A DNA stretch of 64,000 nucleotides from Chrysemys picta bellii. Its lineage: Eukaryota; Chordata; Testudines; Emydidae. The position numbers and the translations under genes are program-made. The stretch covers positions 23,302,572 through 23,366,571 of the forward strand of contig NC_088800.1 of assembly GCF_011386835.1 (NCBI RefSeq), given 5' to 3'. The notes beneath the pieces were generated by a model. It was not told the origin of the DNA and searched no databases. It saw only the letters and a program-made list of their open reading frames with translations. Numbering within the stretch: position 1 is the first letter of the stretch; each line of letters opens with the position of its first letter. Shown here one piece after another: positions 37,835 through 49,991 of the stretch.

Positions 37835-37990
37835 GGCTGTCTACACTACAGACCTTACAGTGGCACAGCTGTACTGGTGCAGCTGTAAGATTTCCTGTGT
37901 CACTGCTCTATGCTGACAGAAGAGAGTCCTCCCATTGGCATAATTAAATCACCCCCAACGAGCAGCAGTAGCTACATCAGCAGGAGAGAG
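37835..37990. mobile_element. hAT-like MITE, left part
   Basis: From GGCTGTCTACACTACAG onward it parallels the element at 59488-59782 (shared CTCTATGC, CCCATTGGCATAATTAAA and CACCCCCAA blocks). It stops at the direct repeat that precedes the palindrome at 38013-38163. Confidence 0.6.
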
Positions 37991-38012
37991 TCAACTCTGC
38001 AGAACAAACAAA

Positions 38013-38163
38013 GACGATGTGTAAGTCCAGGTCCATAATGTAACATAGGCTATGTCCACCCCAGCACTTTTAATCGGTGAAAAGCACGTCGGCGGAAGTT
38101 TTACCAACAAAAGTGCTGGCATGGACATAGCCTACGTTGCATTATGGGCCTGGACTTGCACAT
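38013..38163. repeat. 151-bp palindrome between 24-bp direct repeats
   Basis: Arms of about 53 nt (38019-38071 and 38109-38161) are inverted copies; for example GTCCATAATGTAACATAGGC pairs with GCCTACGTTGCATTATGGGC at most positions. The unit lies between direct repeats starting AGTCAACTCTGCAGAA at 37989-38012 and 38164-38187 (23 of 24 identical). The inner part has hAT-like TIR text (GGCTATGTCCA). It is probably a fold-back element, possibly nested. Confidence 0.7.
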
Positions 38164-38853
38164 AGTCAACTCTGCAGAAGAAACAAAAAGCAGAGGCTAC
38201 ATTCCTCCCTCTCCTCCCCCATATATTAAACTCATCATGCATTCCAAGAATCTGTGCTACCATCTCTAGTTGTGGAAAATAAGCAAGGACAGCTTCCTTC
38301 TCACCCAGTACCCACATGCCAGTCATAGTTAAAAGCCTCTCTACTAACTAGAGGAGGGAGGAGGTTTTACCATAGGATACAGGCAGTAAGAGACATGCTT
38401 TTATACATCTCTCACCTCTTGAGACAGAGGTAGCCATAGGATGTGTTGAGCAGTCTGTACTAAGTTTGGGGTTTCTGGGAGCTTTCAGAAAATAGACATT
38501 TAAGCTGCATGGGGGAATATACCAGCCTTTTGAAAGCTTGTCTTGACTCTGCTATGTATGTTCTAACAGGAATTTATCACATCTTTAGATTGGTTTCTAT
38601 TTAAGCAAAAGTGCTAATAGCCGACAGCACCCCTTTGAGCTTATAGAAATACTATCCTAGAGCTCTGACCAAATCTTCACAAAAGTTCACAGCCCCCATT
38701 TAGGCACCTAAATGACATGGCTAGATATTCAAGAATCCTTAGTAACTGGAAGCTGCTACATTCTGAAGTGTTGGACATGATTTTCTTAATGTTCGTTTCT
38801 CTCAAATCCAGCTAAACACAACTATAATGGGAATTCTCTTTCACAATAAAGAA

Positions 38854-38887
38854 GGGCTTGTATTCTAGACGGGCTTGTATTCTAGAC
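38854..38887. repeat. 17-bp tandem duplication
   Basis: GGGCTTGTATTCTAGAC occurs twice in a row without mismatch, at the edge of the presumed ARPP19 3' region. Confidence 0.95.
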
Positions 38888-39100
38888 AGGCTGGACTTCT
38901 GCCTCCATATCATCCAACTAACTCCACGTCACCAGGATTCTCCACTGGTGGTTACTTCACAAACAGAGGAACATCTTAGCAGCATGCAGGAGAAAGGCAC
39001 AGTAATGTCTACAGCTGAACAACTACACAGGAGCGAAGTTTTAAAAGAAACACTACTTTTAGGCTACATAAAGATTTAAAACAGGCCACTAAAGTTTGTT

Positions 39101-39106
39101 TTTATT
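39101..39106 (-). terminator. ARPP19: candidate distal ARPP19 poly(A) signal
   Basis: The minus strand reads AATAAA here, close to the low-coordinate edge of the repeat-poor block, followed by an A-rich stretch. It is one of several candidate signals and is chosen only because it is the most distal one before repeats resume. Confidence 0.25.
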
Positions 39107-40480
39107 TGTAGGCTTTTTAAATACATCGCTATTTCATAACTTAGCAAATAAAAACATTCACAAGACTCAAGTCCTTCATCCAGCTTCTAGAAAGTGTCAT
39201 TGCTAGTCTCCATGCCACACTATTTTGCTACTGGGTAAAGTAGTATTAAAAATAACTCCTGAAAATATCTGCTTTTAGTTAGGTTGGAACAGAGACCAAA
39301 GCAACAACAGCAACAAAAAATGCTCCATATTCCATTGCAAGCCAGATTCAAATAAAGGAACATACACGTTTAAGTTTGGTAGAGGGTTGTTTTTTTCAAA
39401 ATGAATAAACAAATCTCAGTGCATACTGTGAATCTGCAACTTTACACAAGGGTTTAGATCAAGACAAAAGTTGTTCCTGGAGTAAGTAATTGAACATACA
39501 TTTAGTGCTTAGTTTAACTTTGCGTAGGAAGAGTGATGCACCTGTCAACATTCAGGGAAAAGGCTCAAGCTGTGGTCAACAGACATCCTTTGCCAAATGA
39601 AAGCTTCAGCTGGAAAACTGCATGGTGGAGCTCTACTTAAATATTAAGTAAAATTGCAGCATGAGTTCACCCTTTAATGGAGTGGATTGTTTTAGGCTTT
39701 TGTACACACAACTTGGTTTTCACATCACTTATGGTCTTGGATGCAAGGCCTCCATTCGTATTTGGTCCCACCACCTCCAAAGCTGCAATGCCCATAAGAC
39801 TTACTGGGCATTAATTATTGATTAATTTGCCAATACGAGTACCAGCATTCCTTAATAGGAACTTTTCAGCAAAGCTGCAGATGGGGTCTTTAGCACAGAT
39901 ATTTTGGTCTATAGGATCTAAATGAAGATCAGTACACAGAACTGTAAACTTTGTCCATAGCAATATGGTTGTTTAGGAATTAGGCTAAAACATTTACATT
40001 CACAGGATATGCCATTATTTACAATTTCAGAGCAATCTGTATTCTGACAGCAGAAGTCTAAACTGTCTGTTCTCGCTGGTTAGCTACTAAAAGGGCCTGA
40101 GGATTGCACTGACTTTCAACGGGAATGAAGTCACATCTGTTTCAGCAGGGGGGTGAAATTGCAGTACAGTGGAAGAATTTTAAAATTTTGCTGTAAAATA
40201 GTCTTACAACTGGCAAGACTTGCACCCTGCCTTTTGTCACTCTTCGACCAGTTCACTGACATGTCAGAGGTTTCATACCAAAGGCTGTATTTATGTGGGA
40301 ATGTGATTGGCATGAGATGTCCAGTAGCCCACAAATATAACCATGAAAGGTCAGTATTTGCCTTAGTTATCAAGGCACACCATTTGAGTGACTAAATATG
40401 AAAATATTCTTGGTTTCTGGAGTAAGTGAAAATTGAAGATTGAATGCCTTTAAAAAGAGGAAGATTGTTTATATTAAGAG

Positions 40481-40500
40481 TTTTTTTTGGGGGGGGGGGG
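40481..40500. repeat. T8G12 run
   Basis: Eight T residues followed directly by twelve G residues. On the presumed ARPP19 transcript this reads C12A8. Confidence 0.9.
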
Positions 40501-43500
40501 TAAGAAAAGAGCTATCAACGAGCCATCAAGAGCAATCTGCTACAGCATTATCAGGCTGATAGTAAAATAGATTGGTTTAAGGAAAGAGTTTTCTTCTAAA
40601 TCAAAAAATACTACCTTTCAGTGAAGTCAGTTGATTTCTTGTGCATGGACGTCAGTCTGCCTTTTGCGAATATTCTGACAGCATTCCAAAAGGAATACAC
40701 ATTAAAACATGGTTTCAGCTTACCGGATTGGTCTTTTCCTATTTAAAGTTACTAGTAAAACTTTGGACATCAAAGTTTGGGCGCTAAGGGCCAAGTTTTG
40801 AGGTAAGGTTACTATCTATTGCAGTGCTGTCTTCTAGATGCAAAGTTAATTCCCACAGAAAACACCTTTGCTCGAAAATGCAAGGCATCAAACAAGCATT
40901 TGTTAAGGAGTTAAAATTTTCAAACAGTAAGTTTTAATTGCCTATGTTAGACAAATAAGCGCTGATATATAAACATGGTCACATTAAGGTAGTTCTGTAG
41001 TCCAACATACTAGAAACTGAGGCCCAGTCATACTTTTAGTGATACAGAAGAGCAAGATTTGGGTTCTAGAAATTCTTCATAAAGATTAAGATATGTAAAA
41101 TGGTTTAGGAGACAATGGTAAAGACAAGACAAATTTGCACATCACAATAAAAACTAATAAGATCAATTTATTATGTATACTATACAACGTGTATGTTTGT
41201 AAGAAGCAATTGACATTTTGTCACCTTAACTTCTTGAGTGGGTATAAAGAATATGTCCAACAAAACAGCACTCCTGGGGCCTTTGCACAAACACTGTCCT
41301 ACAGTACCATGAACAATGAGGGAAGCCTGCAGTGCTATAGGTTTGGGGACATATCTTCGAAGCTGTTAATTAATCCACTTGCAACTATTTTGAATAAAAT
41401 GTTGGTGCTACTTGCTAATGTATAATAAACCTACATGAGTACTACTAGCTAATCACTGCCTATCCTTAAAGGCAAGATAGGAAAGGGACTACCAGGCTAC
41501 AGGGCAGATAGATCTCTGAAAAAGGTTATTTACCAAATGGCAAAACTCATATTATACATTATGTACACTAGTTTGGATAGCTTAGTTATCTTGCTAGAGT
41601 AAGATGAAGGTAGATGTAGATTAGCAGTCAAGTTTGATCTACTGTGAAGCGATTATTGGGCTTCATCATTAATGTATATAATCAAACTAGCTGTGCCTGC
41701 TGCTGAGGTTTATCAGAAGAGGTTAAGGCTCACAATCAGTCATTCCCTGGTTAGTAAAACAGTACTTCAAATATATATTTCTCATGGATCATCTATAATG
41801 GCATTTGTTACAACTTTAAGAACTGCAAGCCACTGAATGGACAAGAAGCATTTGGTGTCTAATCAATGGTACAAAATAGTGAATTATAGCTGACTGAATG
41901 GAATGTTAAATTTAAGCCATTTTTACCTCCCTAAACGTCAAGACAACTCACCCGGTGAATTACTGTGTAGCGTCACCGACAATGCACATTGAGTCACTTT
42001 CAATTGTTAGAATCTTGTTTCAGACCAAATCTTAAATCCTATCAGTAGGTCTAATTTTTCATTTGCTTTCAGTCATACATACAAAAATAAGGAAGGATTT
42101 TCACATTAGGACAGACATCTATAAAAAGCAGTTTACATCTATATATTTAGATATTTCCTTGCTATTGTGGTATACACTTATGATTTGATAAGACCGTTCT
42201 CCTTTCCCAGATTAACTTTTTACTTATGGAAACAGGGTATCAATTTTACTGTTTATTCAGTCTGTTCCCATGAAAAATATTCACAAATTTGTTATAATCT
42301 TAATGGAAGATAAGGAAAAAGTGGACTGTAATTAGCATATCCTTAATGAATTAGTAGCAAAAAGACCTATAAAAAAGACACATAAGAAGGAACAGATTTC
42401 TTTGTGATTTGGAAATTCTCTGGGATGAGTGTCCTCCTTTGACCATAATGGGGGAGGGTCAAATAAACTGACAAGATTATGCAAATTAAACCTGCACCGA
42501 TACCCTTATATCATCTAAACCTACCTTACGCATAATTAACATATCTACCGCTACATCTTTTATGAGAAGAGACCAGAATTTTCAAAATGGGTGAAGTCAA
42601 TGAGAGCTGCAGGTGCTCGGTGCCTATGGAAACGATCAGGCCCTTTGGCCATAGTGCATGGTCAAATAGGTCTGAGTTAAGCTTAACTAAGTTTTTCCTT
42701 GTTTGTTTTCTGACCTTTTAGTTAGTCTTTGGGATGGGGCATTGAAAAGAAGAAAGATTAGTCTAATTTTTCTTCAATGGTCATTTCCCCCACAAGCTTT
42801 TTTTTTTTTTTGGATGATTACAATACAGAAGATTTTTTAAATGCACATTGTAATTAGAATATTCTTTTATGAATGCTTGTGATGGGGCTGGGTTTACACA
42901 AAGGAATTGTGCTGCAGTTTTCCTTTAAGAAGTGAATGACAAAAGCAAGCTATCCAAGACTCTTGTCTTCTTAGAGAGGTGATTTTTTGGGAGGGGAAGG
43001 AAGGAACAATTCTGAACTTCTCCTTTCAAAAGAGGAACTTCTAGCCTTGTTGTTAGTTGGTTTTTAGGAAGCCTTATAGAGCAGGCACTACATTAACTAA
43101 TACCTGATCCAGCTAAAAGAGCAAGTTCTGATTCATATTGTGCCCAGGCTCAGTTAGCTTTCCGATATCATGGAATTACATTTTGGTAGCTTCCAAGTCT
43201 TACCTGCTGTATCTAGCAATATGGGTCCCCACATGACCTGCATTGTCTACATAGAAAGTGAAATTTATCCTTATTTACCGAAATGACAAACTACAATATT
43301 ATCTATCAATAGACACATCTTGTATTAATCAATAGATCACAGTGTATAATACAAGTTCCTATTCTTGGGGTTGATCAAAACCAGTTAGGGTTTGTTGTGC
43401 AACACAAAGAACTAAGATGTCCCATCAATAAGACTATATATTATATCATCACCTTAAGAGTTCAGCAAAACAAGATTTCAAATCCTTTCAATTAAAAATG

Positions 43501-44758
43501 TTAAATATTCCAAATGCATTAATGCCGGTCTAATTTCTTAGTAACCCTAGTAGTTTTGAATGCTGTCATCAGGGGAACCCCTCAAGAACAGTACAGGTTT
43601 TCATACATTTATTTCCTCTATATTCCAAATATCCCACAAAGCATTTCAACTTTAAAGGCTATAGATTTAAAAGATACTGAACAGAATGGACACCTGCCTT
43701 TGAATGCCCATAGGTACATAATTCAGATTACCATATATGAACATTGGAGGTTGTTACACACACAAAAAATACAGCTGCAAAAGCATAAGGTTAAGACCAA
43801 CTCAATCAAGTGTCTATATATTAAGTGTTTCATGAATCCTGGGTATACAAGTTTGTTACGTTCAGCAGCAAGATTCTGAGCACAGAATTTCAGGCTGTGA
43901 CTTTCAAAGGTACAGAATCACTTGTGCTTCTAACTGGCACATTCTGCTTTTTAAAATGTAAAATTAATAGACAATTGCAAAAGGTTGTGCAAAACTATTG
44001 TATTTACAAAAATGGCACAAGAGTGAATTCAACAGTCTATGCACATGCACACTTCATTCACATCTTCAACAAAAGTGTGTTCTACACTACAGAACTGAAA
44101 AGAATACCAGCTTCAACAGGCAGTTGTAAATAAGCACTAGGTTCACAAGAGTTACATGAGAATGGGCAAATATTGCCCAAGTAAAAGTCTATTGTTAAAG
44201 CTGAAACAGGTTTAAGGCCATTCAAGTTCAAGAGCAGATACACAAATTCATTCAGAGCCCCAGTATTGTTTTTAGACATGCTTTACCTTCTAGCAACTTG
44301 TGGTCTAAACCTCTATTTTAGAGAACAAAACAGAAATCAAACACAGAAGAAAAAGCAACACAACAGGTAGTTATTTTAAATACAAACATACTACGTTGCA
44401 ATTAAGGTGAAATAAGGAAAGCAGAAACATTAAAAATTGTAAAACTTGCTATGTCACTTGCTGAAACCAGTCCTACACTAGGAAATAGGCAATATGTACA
44501 TTTTCAAGTAAATTACTTTACATTGCTCTAACCAAACCTGTCCTTTTTATCAGTGCATTGTTCTCAACTAGTCCAAGTACTACACATTTTACTCTCAACA
44601 GTACTCCCTTACAATAGCAGCACACGCTACCACTACCTGCAAAGCTGTCAGTCTCAATGACTTAGTGTAAGGGGGAGGGGGAAGAAAAAAAAAAAGTGAG
44701 GAATAACTATTCAGGAGAAAATGGGAATGAGAAGATTCATGCAGTTCAGCCATTCTAG

Positions 44759-44929
44759 TCAGCCAGCCAGCTTGCTAGCAACAAGAGATGGTTTCCGCTG
44801 AGGAAGGTCCTGTGGAGTGGGAATGTGATCACCAGTCACTTCTGTCTTGTCAGGAGCTGCGGTAGGGAGTTGCTTGTTCTTCATTTTTGCTTTAGCCATG
44901 TTGTAATCCCCAGAATCAAAGTATTTTTG
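44759..44929 (-). CDS. ARPP19: ARPP19 coding exon 3 with stop
   Basis: This 171-nt terminal coding exon encodes residues 57-112 and a TGA stop (44761-44759), after a TTCTAG acceptor. It starts [16 protein letters not shown], holding the FDSGDY box whose Ser62 is phosphorylated by Greatwall (MASTL). Phospho-ARPP19 then binds and inhibits PP2A-B55, which allows mitotic entry. The C-terminus reads [14 protein letters not shown], with the PKA site Ser104. The segment [12 protein letters not shown] distinguishes ARPP19 from its paralogue ENSA (QLPSAGPDKN-type), and the protein ends at KLAG without the ENSA extension. The total, 15+41+56 = 112 residues, equals the mammalian length. Confidence 0.98.
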
Positions 44930-45578
44930 CTAGAAGACAAAAATATTTAAGAATTGAAAAGTTTATCCAATACATGAATGAAATTACATCAGTTATTGAA
45001 CCAAAGCCCATTTCAAACTTCAGAAATAGGTAACTGAGTGGGAAGATTAAAGCAGTGCTCTTAGAAAGGAGAAGAATGAAGAGTTAAAAAACAAAACTAT
45101 TTTCTACCCCATTTGGGGCACAGTAGCTTTATTAAACACTCCAAAGTAAAACAGTATGTTGAGAACATTAAGACGGCAGAGTTAAGTATGGCAGGTGAAG
45201 AAACGCTGATGTTAAGATTGCACATGTAACCATAGGTCTGTCCTGTTGCACACTTTGCTACTGACCATAGTTTTCAAAAGAACAGGCGGCTTCATTCACT
45301 CTCAAGGACTTCAACCCAGGGCCTGAAAAGCATGGTGCGCTAAGTGAACTCCATAACTCAGAATCATGTGCCTTGACAACCAAACTATCTTAGAAAGTCC
45401 AAAGGATAGAGAGTCTACTCCAGGAATCCCAGAGCTGTGTTCCCCTTTAGAGAAGAGAAAAAAAAAAGCGCACCCAGCATATTTAACTAGACTTCACATT
45501 ATACAGCTAAATTAGTTACGGACACATACACAGAAAATCCTTCCTGAGCTGCATGTACTATGGTTAAAGTTAAGATTC

Positions 45579-46163
45579 TGTCACGGTTATTTTTAGTAGA
45601 AGTCACAGATAGATACACGGGCAACAAACAAAAATTCATGGGAGCCGGTGACTTGTCTGTGATTTCCTAAAAATAACCGGGGGACAGAGCTAGGTAGGAG
45701 GGAGGAATGACAGCTGGAGTTCCATGGGGGGGACTGACAGGCTGAGCCCCACCCCCATGGGGAGGAGGGGGAAGGGGGGGGGGACACAGCCCTGCCTCCA
45801 GCGGCTGCAGCCACAGGGGAGGCATGAAGCCCTGGCTCTGGAGGTGGGCTGCAGCTGGGGGGGCAGGGGCACACAGTCCCCGCTCTAACCCCAGCCACAG
45901 ACACACAGCCCCGGCACAGACATGGAGGGACAGGGGGAGGAGAGAGAGACAGCTCTGGGAAGCCGCGGGGCAGGAGCACACGGCCCTGGCTCCAGCCCCA
46001 ACTGCAAGGCAGGGGAGCCCATGGGCTGGGTTCCAGCCCCAGCTGCAGGGCAGGGGAGCACAATCCCACCTCCAGCCCCGGCTTCAGCCACTGACAGCTG
46101 AAGTCACAGAGGTCTCGTAACAATCACAGAATCCGTGAGTGCCATGATTAAATCGTGGCCTTA
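45579..46163. mobile_element. truncated GC-rich DNA transposon
   Basis: Ends TAAATCGTGGCCTTA, one terminus of a common turtle DNA element family. The left part contains an internal fold-back (GTTATTTTTAGTAGAAGTCA at 45586 against TCCTAAAAATAAC at 45667). The middle is a GC-rich, imperfectly repeated CCCCAGCTGCAGGGCAGGGG tract that produces frames of up to 176 codons without meaning. The opposite terminus is missing. Confidence 0.5.
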
Positions 46164-46239
46164 TTTATAGTCTTAGGAAAAACAAAAAACAAAACAAAAA
46201 AGCTATTGAGTGTGTGTCTGTGTGTGTATTATATATATA

Positions 46240-46740
46240 GGACACTGAGTCACCCCCACACCAGAATATCCCATGGTCAGGGCACTCACCTGAGAAGTAA
46301 GAGACCCAAGTTCAAATCCCTTCTCCATGTCAGGCAGCGGAGGAAATTGAGCCCAGGTCTCCCACATGCCCTAACCAAAAGGTGATAACAAGGATGCTGC
46401 CTCTTGCTATTGCATTTCTTACACACACAAAAAACCCACCACACACAGCAGCTTCAGTATCTAACTCGAGGAGAGAGATCATGGCTGCACATCCCAAGTG
46501 GAGCTGGCTGCCTCCCTCCAGCCCAGACTTGCGCACCTAACCCTCGTTGAGGAATGGAACTTAGGCATTGGCATTTCCTACTGGCTGGTTTAGGCAGCTC
46601 CCCACTCAGTGTGGTGGTTTGCGCTAGTCCCATTCTTAGACACCTAACTCTCCCCATCCATTGTAGGGAGTCCAAGCATCTAACTCAGGGTTGTAAATTC
46701 CACTAGGGCACCTAAATCCCTTTGTAAATCTAGCCCTAAG
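46240..46740 (+). repeat. SINE-like repeat, tRNA-type head
   Basis: Contains GGGCACTCACCTGAGAAG, then GAGACCCAAGTTCAAATCCC, resembling A- and B-box text of a tRNA-derived repeat. It is followed by a tail with TAGACACCTAACTC and GGGCACCTAAATCC..TGTAAATCTAGCCC. The exact family was not named. Confidence 0.5.
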
Positions 46741-48089
46741 TGTCTTTGTGATCCCCCCCATAATACTAGTTTTCGCTCTTACATTTCTGTAACAGAAAAG
46801 GACAGTGTAGAGTTTACTATGTTATGGAAGGGGCGGTGTTTTTTGTTTTTGGCCAAACGAAAGTGGTGTCAGAGAGGAAGCAAAATGGACTTAGAAGAAA
46901 ACTGCCTCCTGAAGACTTTTGGCAGACTGTAGAAACAATTGCTTCAAAACTGATCCACTGTGCCACATGAACAGAAGTCATAATATGCAATGCCATATTT
47001 TAGCCCCCTGTATCAATGGGATAACAACGACTATGGAAATGTAAACATGTGCCCCATCCTCCAAAATCTAATTACTAAAAAAATTTGCTTTATTTCCAAA
47101 GACAATTCAATTTAAGTGTCTTCCCACGCTGCATATCAAAAGAACGAGTGAACAAAGAAGGGAAGTGATTATAAAGTGAAACCCGCTACACACAGAACAC
47201 TAACGCAGAGAATATTGAGAAAAAAAAAAAGCCAGTAAAATAAAACAGTAAATAAAACAAATCTGACAATTAAAATTCAGAAGTGAGATTTAAGTTGTTA
47301 GTGTCCCTTTAAAAGTGAGACGTGTAGATGGTTCAAGTCTACCAGAAGTGTCAATACATTACAAGACTGTTCTTCCCAAATATTCATTGGCTGTATAAGG
47401 ATGGTCTTTGTTTTACTTATAAAACAGACAGCTGGGAGTGAAGAGAATCTGTAATGTCAACCCCTTTTCTCAGTCCGGTTACATTTTGAAGACTCTGCAA
47501 AGAAAAAGCTAGAGATTTACAACTTTGATATTTAAACCATAATTTGAGACCTAATTTTATAGTGGCTGGAGCAGGCAAACCAAATTTTACTGCTACCCAC
47601 TAGGTCTCAGCTAATGGTGTTTAGTAAACTAAACTTTTCATCTTTTTCTGGCTTTATTTTTGATGCAAAGTGTCAGACATAATTCAGGAACCTGCTGTCC
47701 CATTCACGGCATATATTGTAAAGGAGATTCTCTACTTCAGCCCCAGATTTGCGAGTTTTGAGGCTTATGTGACTATTTTTAGGTTATACAAGGAGGCCAA
47801 AAATCAGACTTAAAATTAAGCTTCTTGTAATGGAGAAAGTATTCCTCTATAATCCATATCACCTCTGGAACGGATTACCCTATTTATAGGTTTATAAATT
47901 CAAGTCAGTTGGAAGTTAAATACTGTAGAACATGTAACTCACTATTTAAGTGTTTAATATAGACAGCACATTACACCCATTCTCACTGTTCTGTATTAAC
48001 TACTAATTCATTTCTAGGAGAAGTTTAAGGTACTGTTTTCAACTGTGAAGCCCTGAACGGCCTGAGCCCTGACTGCCTCTCCATTAAGT

Positions 48090-48647
48090 AGGGTTACCAT
48101 ACGTCCTCTTTTTCCCGGACATGTCCGGCTTTTCGGCAGTCAAACCCCCGTCTGGGGGGAATTGCCAAAAAGCCGAACATGTCCGGGAAAATGGCGGCTC
48201 TGCTCCTCCCCGACTCTTCGGCTCTGTTTAAGAGCCAGGCTGCCCGAGAGCTACCAGCTTCGGGCAGCCCCCGTGCCTCCGGACCCTGCGCCGCCGGAGC
48301 CCGGGAGGGGAAGTGCCCGGCTGGGGGCGCAGGGTCCAGACGCATAGGGGCTGCCCAAAGCCCGAGCGCTACCGGCTTCACGGTTTGCCAGGCAGCCTCC
48401 AGACCCTGCGCCCCCGGCTGGGCGCGTCCCCTCCCGGGCTCCAGCTGTGCTGGGGAAGCGCCGGCCGGGAGCGCAGGGTCTGGGGGCTGCCCGGCAAACC
48501 CTGAAGCCAGTAGCGCTGGGGCAGCCCTTTCCCCGTGGCTGGGAGTGGGAGGGAGCGGAGTTAGGGCAGGGATAGGGGTGGGGAAATGGGCGGGGCCAGG
48601 GCCCGTGGAGGGTCCTCTTTTTTTATTTATTAGATATGGTAACCCTA
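48090..48647. mobile_element. GC-rich hAT-like element (AGGGTTACCATA family)
   Basis: Ends AGGGTTACCATACGTCC and GATATGGTAACCCTA are inverted. Flanks CATTAAGT (48082-48089 and 48648-48655) are an exact 8-bp duplication. The left end also has a nested inverted pair, CCCGGACATGTCCGG then AACATGTCCGGG. The related copy is 62105-62753. The 258-codon minus-strand and 168-codon plus-strand frames are consequences of GC richness. Confidence 0.8.
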
Positions 48648-49219
48648 CATTAAGTCTGATAGCAGCTGCAATATACAGTGCCTGAGCTAACAGCCCCTGA
48701 ATTAACTGGGAAGGGCTGGTGACAGGGGGCTCTGGAATTTGCATCCCGACCTTAGATTGCCAATGCATTACAGTCACCAAATCTGTGTTTTCCCCGAGTC
48801 TTAGGCCAGGTCTACACTTTGAAGTTAACTGGAAAACCCTCCTAGTGCAGCCTTTTTGCCAGTCCAACATATACCAATTCCCTAAGTGAAATAAACTATA
48901 ACCAGCAAAAGCATATCGACCATAATTCCTTCATACTGCAACATTATATTTAACCGCAGTGAATAGTTCAAAAGGTACATGAGCACATATTTAGATATTC
49001 TGTTTAAAAACAAAATGTTTTCTCTGAGCATAATAATTGAATGAACATGTTAATTGTACTCAATAATACAATTATACAAAAAACCTCAACAATTCAGATT
49101 CTGTGAGGATAATCCAGGAACACACTTCTGTGCACTTACCTTACATCTATGGATTGCACAGATGAACTACAATAATGTGGTTAACCGTTCCCAATTCAGC
49201 CTCATTTATACTGGCTTCA

Positions 49220-49991
49220 TCTACTGGGCAAGATCCTGACCCTACTCTGGCTGCTCCGTGCTGCTCCAACAGCAAAGCGATGCTCTGGAACTACTCCATA
49301 TGAAGCCAGCCAGGACTCTGGGGGGAGCATGCGTCCTCTCTCTGAGCATACTGTCTCCAGGGCAAGAAGCTTACACAGCTTAAACCTTCCTGGGTCTGAC
49401 CTCAGAGCATTCAGCATCCCCTTCCACACTGTGCACTTCCTGCAGTGAGTCCGCCCGGGCAGGGCTCCTGGGGAAGCCAGAGGGCCCTGCACCCTAACTA
49501 CGCAGTCAAACGTGACTCTCCGCCAGCCGGTAAAACAGAAGGTTTATTAGTCGACAGGAACACAGCATAGGACAGAACTTGTTAGCACAGAAATCAGTGA
49601 CTTTCAGCCAAGTCCATCTTGTGGGGGAAGGGAGCCCAGACCAAGGGCTCTGGCCCTCCCCCGGTGGCCCAAGCCAGCGGAGACTGACTCGTTTCCAGCT
49701 GCCTGACCCCTGCCCTGCCCGTTGCTCCTCCTCCAGCCTTTGTCTCGCTTCCCAGGCCAAGAGTCATCTGGTTGCATCCCCCTCCCGGGTCTCAGGTTAA
49801 GAAGGGGCGGCCATAGCATCCGTGCAGGCAGCTAGAGCAGCCCCCACAAAATTCACACACTCTTATTCCCACCACCTAGACATTGGTGCAATATACAGGG
49901 AAACTGAGGCACACACAGCATTCATGCAAATCAATAAGACTCTTACAGGCTCACATACAACATAACAAGGGAAAATCCCCACTACGTCACA
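49220..49991 (-). mobile_element. ERV LTR
   Basis: On the minus strand it begins TGTGACGTAGTGGGG (at 49991), carries AATAAA at 49548-49543 within GACTAATAAACCTTCTG, and continues through a U5-like tail. The layout fits a solo LTR from a turtle endogenous retrovirus. No viral coding sequence adjoins it. The right-hand limit (about 49220) is approximate. Confidence 0.65.

Larger units (their letters stand above)
33541..39079. other. MYO5A-ARPP19 intergenic region
   Basis: This region separates the MYO5A promoter from the probable ARPP19 3' end. GC-rich, stop-poor DNA at 33600-34650 yields many overlapping frames on both strands but no family I recognise. A MIR-like SINE (35325-35520), a fold-back Penelope element (35848-36561), a hAT-like MITE piece (37835-37990) and a palindrome (38013-38163) follow. 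Nothing is recognised in 34650-35320, 36580-37830 or 38190-38850. Confidence 0.6.
39080..44758 (-). other. ARPP19: probable long ARPP19 3' UTR
   Basis: This inference rests on position just below the stop codon, an AT-rich composition, and the near absence of transposable elements over 5.7 kb in a region otherwise full of them. Known ARPP19 transcripts have long 3' UTRs. Several minus-strand AATAAA signals occur (plus-strand TTTATT near 43606, 42248, 41166 and 39101), so alternative polyadenylation is possible. One short palindromic repeat-like piece lies near 42580-42650, and a T8G12 run at 40481-40500. The end point is a guess. Confidence 0.45.

Noticed and set aside
45593..46123. 176-codon proline-rich minus-strand frame
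   Set aside because: It arises from an imperfect CCCCAGCTGCAGGG tandem tract within a truncated DNA transposon.
48804..48818. lone hAT-like terminus (GGCCAGGTCTACACT)
   Set aside because: It resembles the common turtle hAT terminus but no partner end or interior was found, so it is not called as an element.
48094..48870. 258-codon minus-strand open frame
   Set aside because: It covers a GC-rich hAT-like element with 8-bp duplications, is proline/alanine rich, shows no known domain, and runs through both element ends into flanking DNA.
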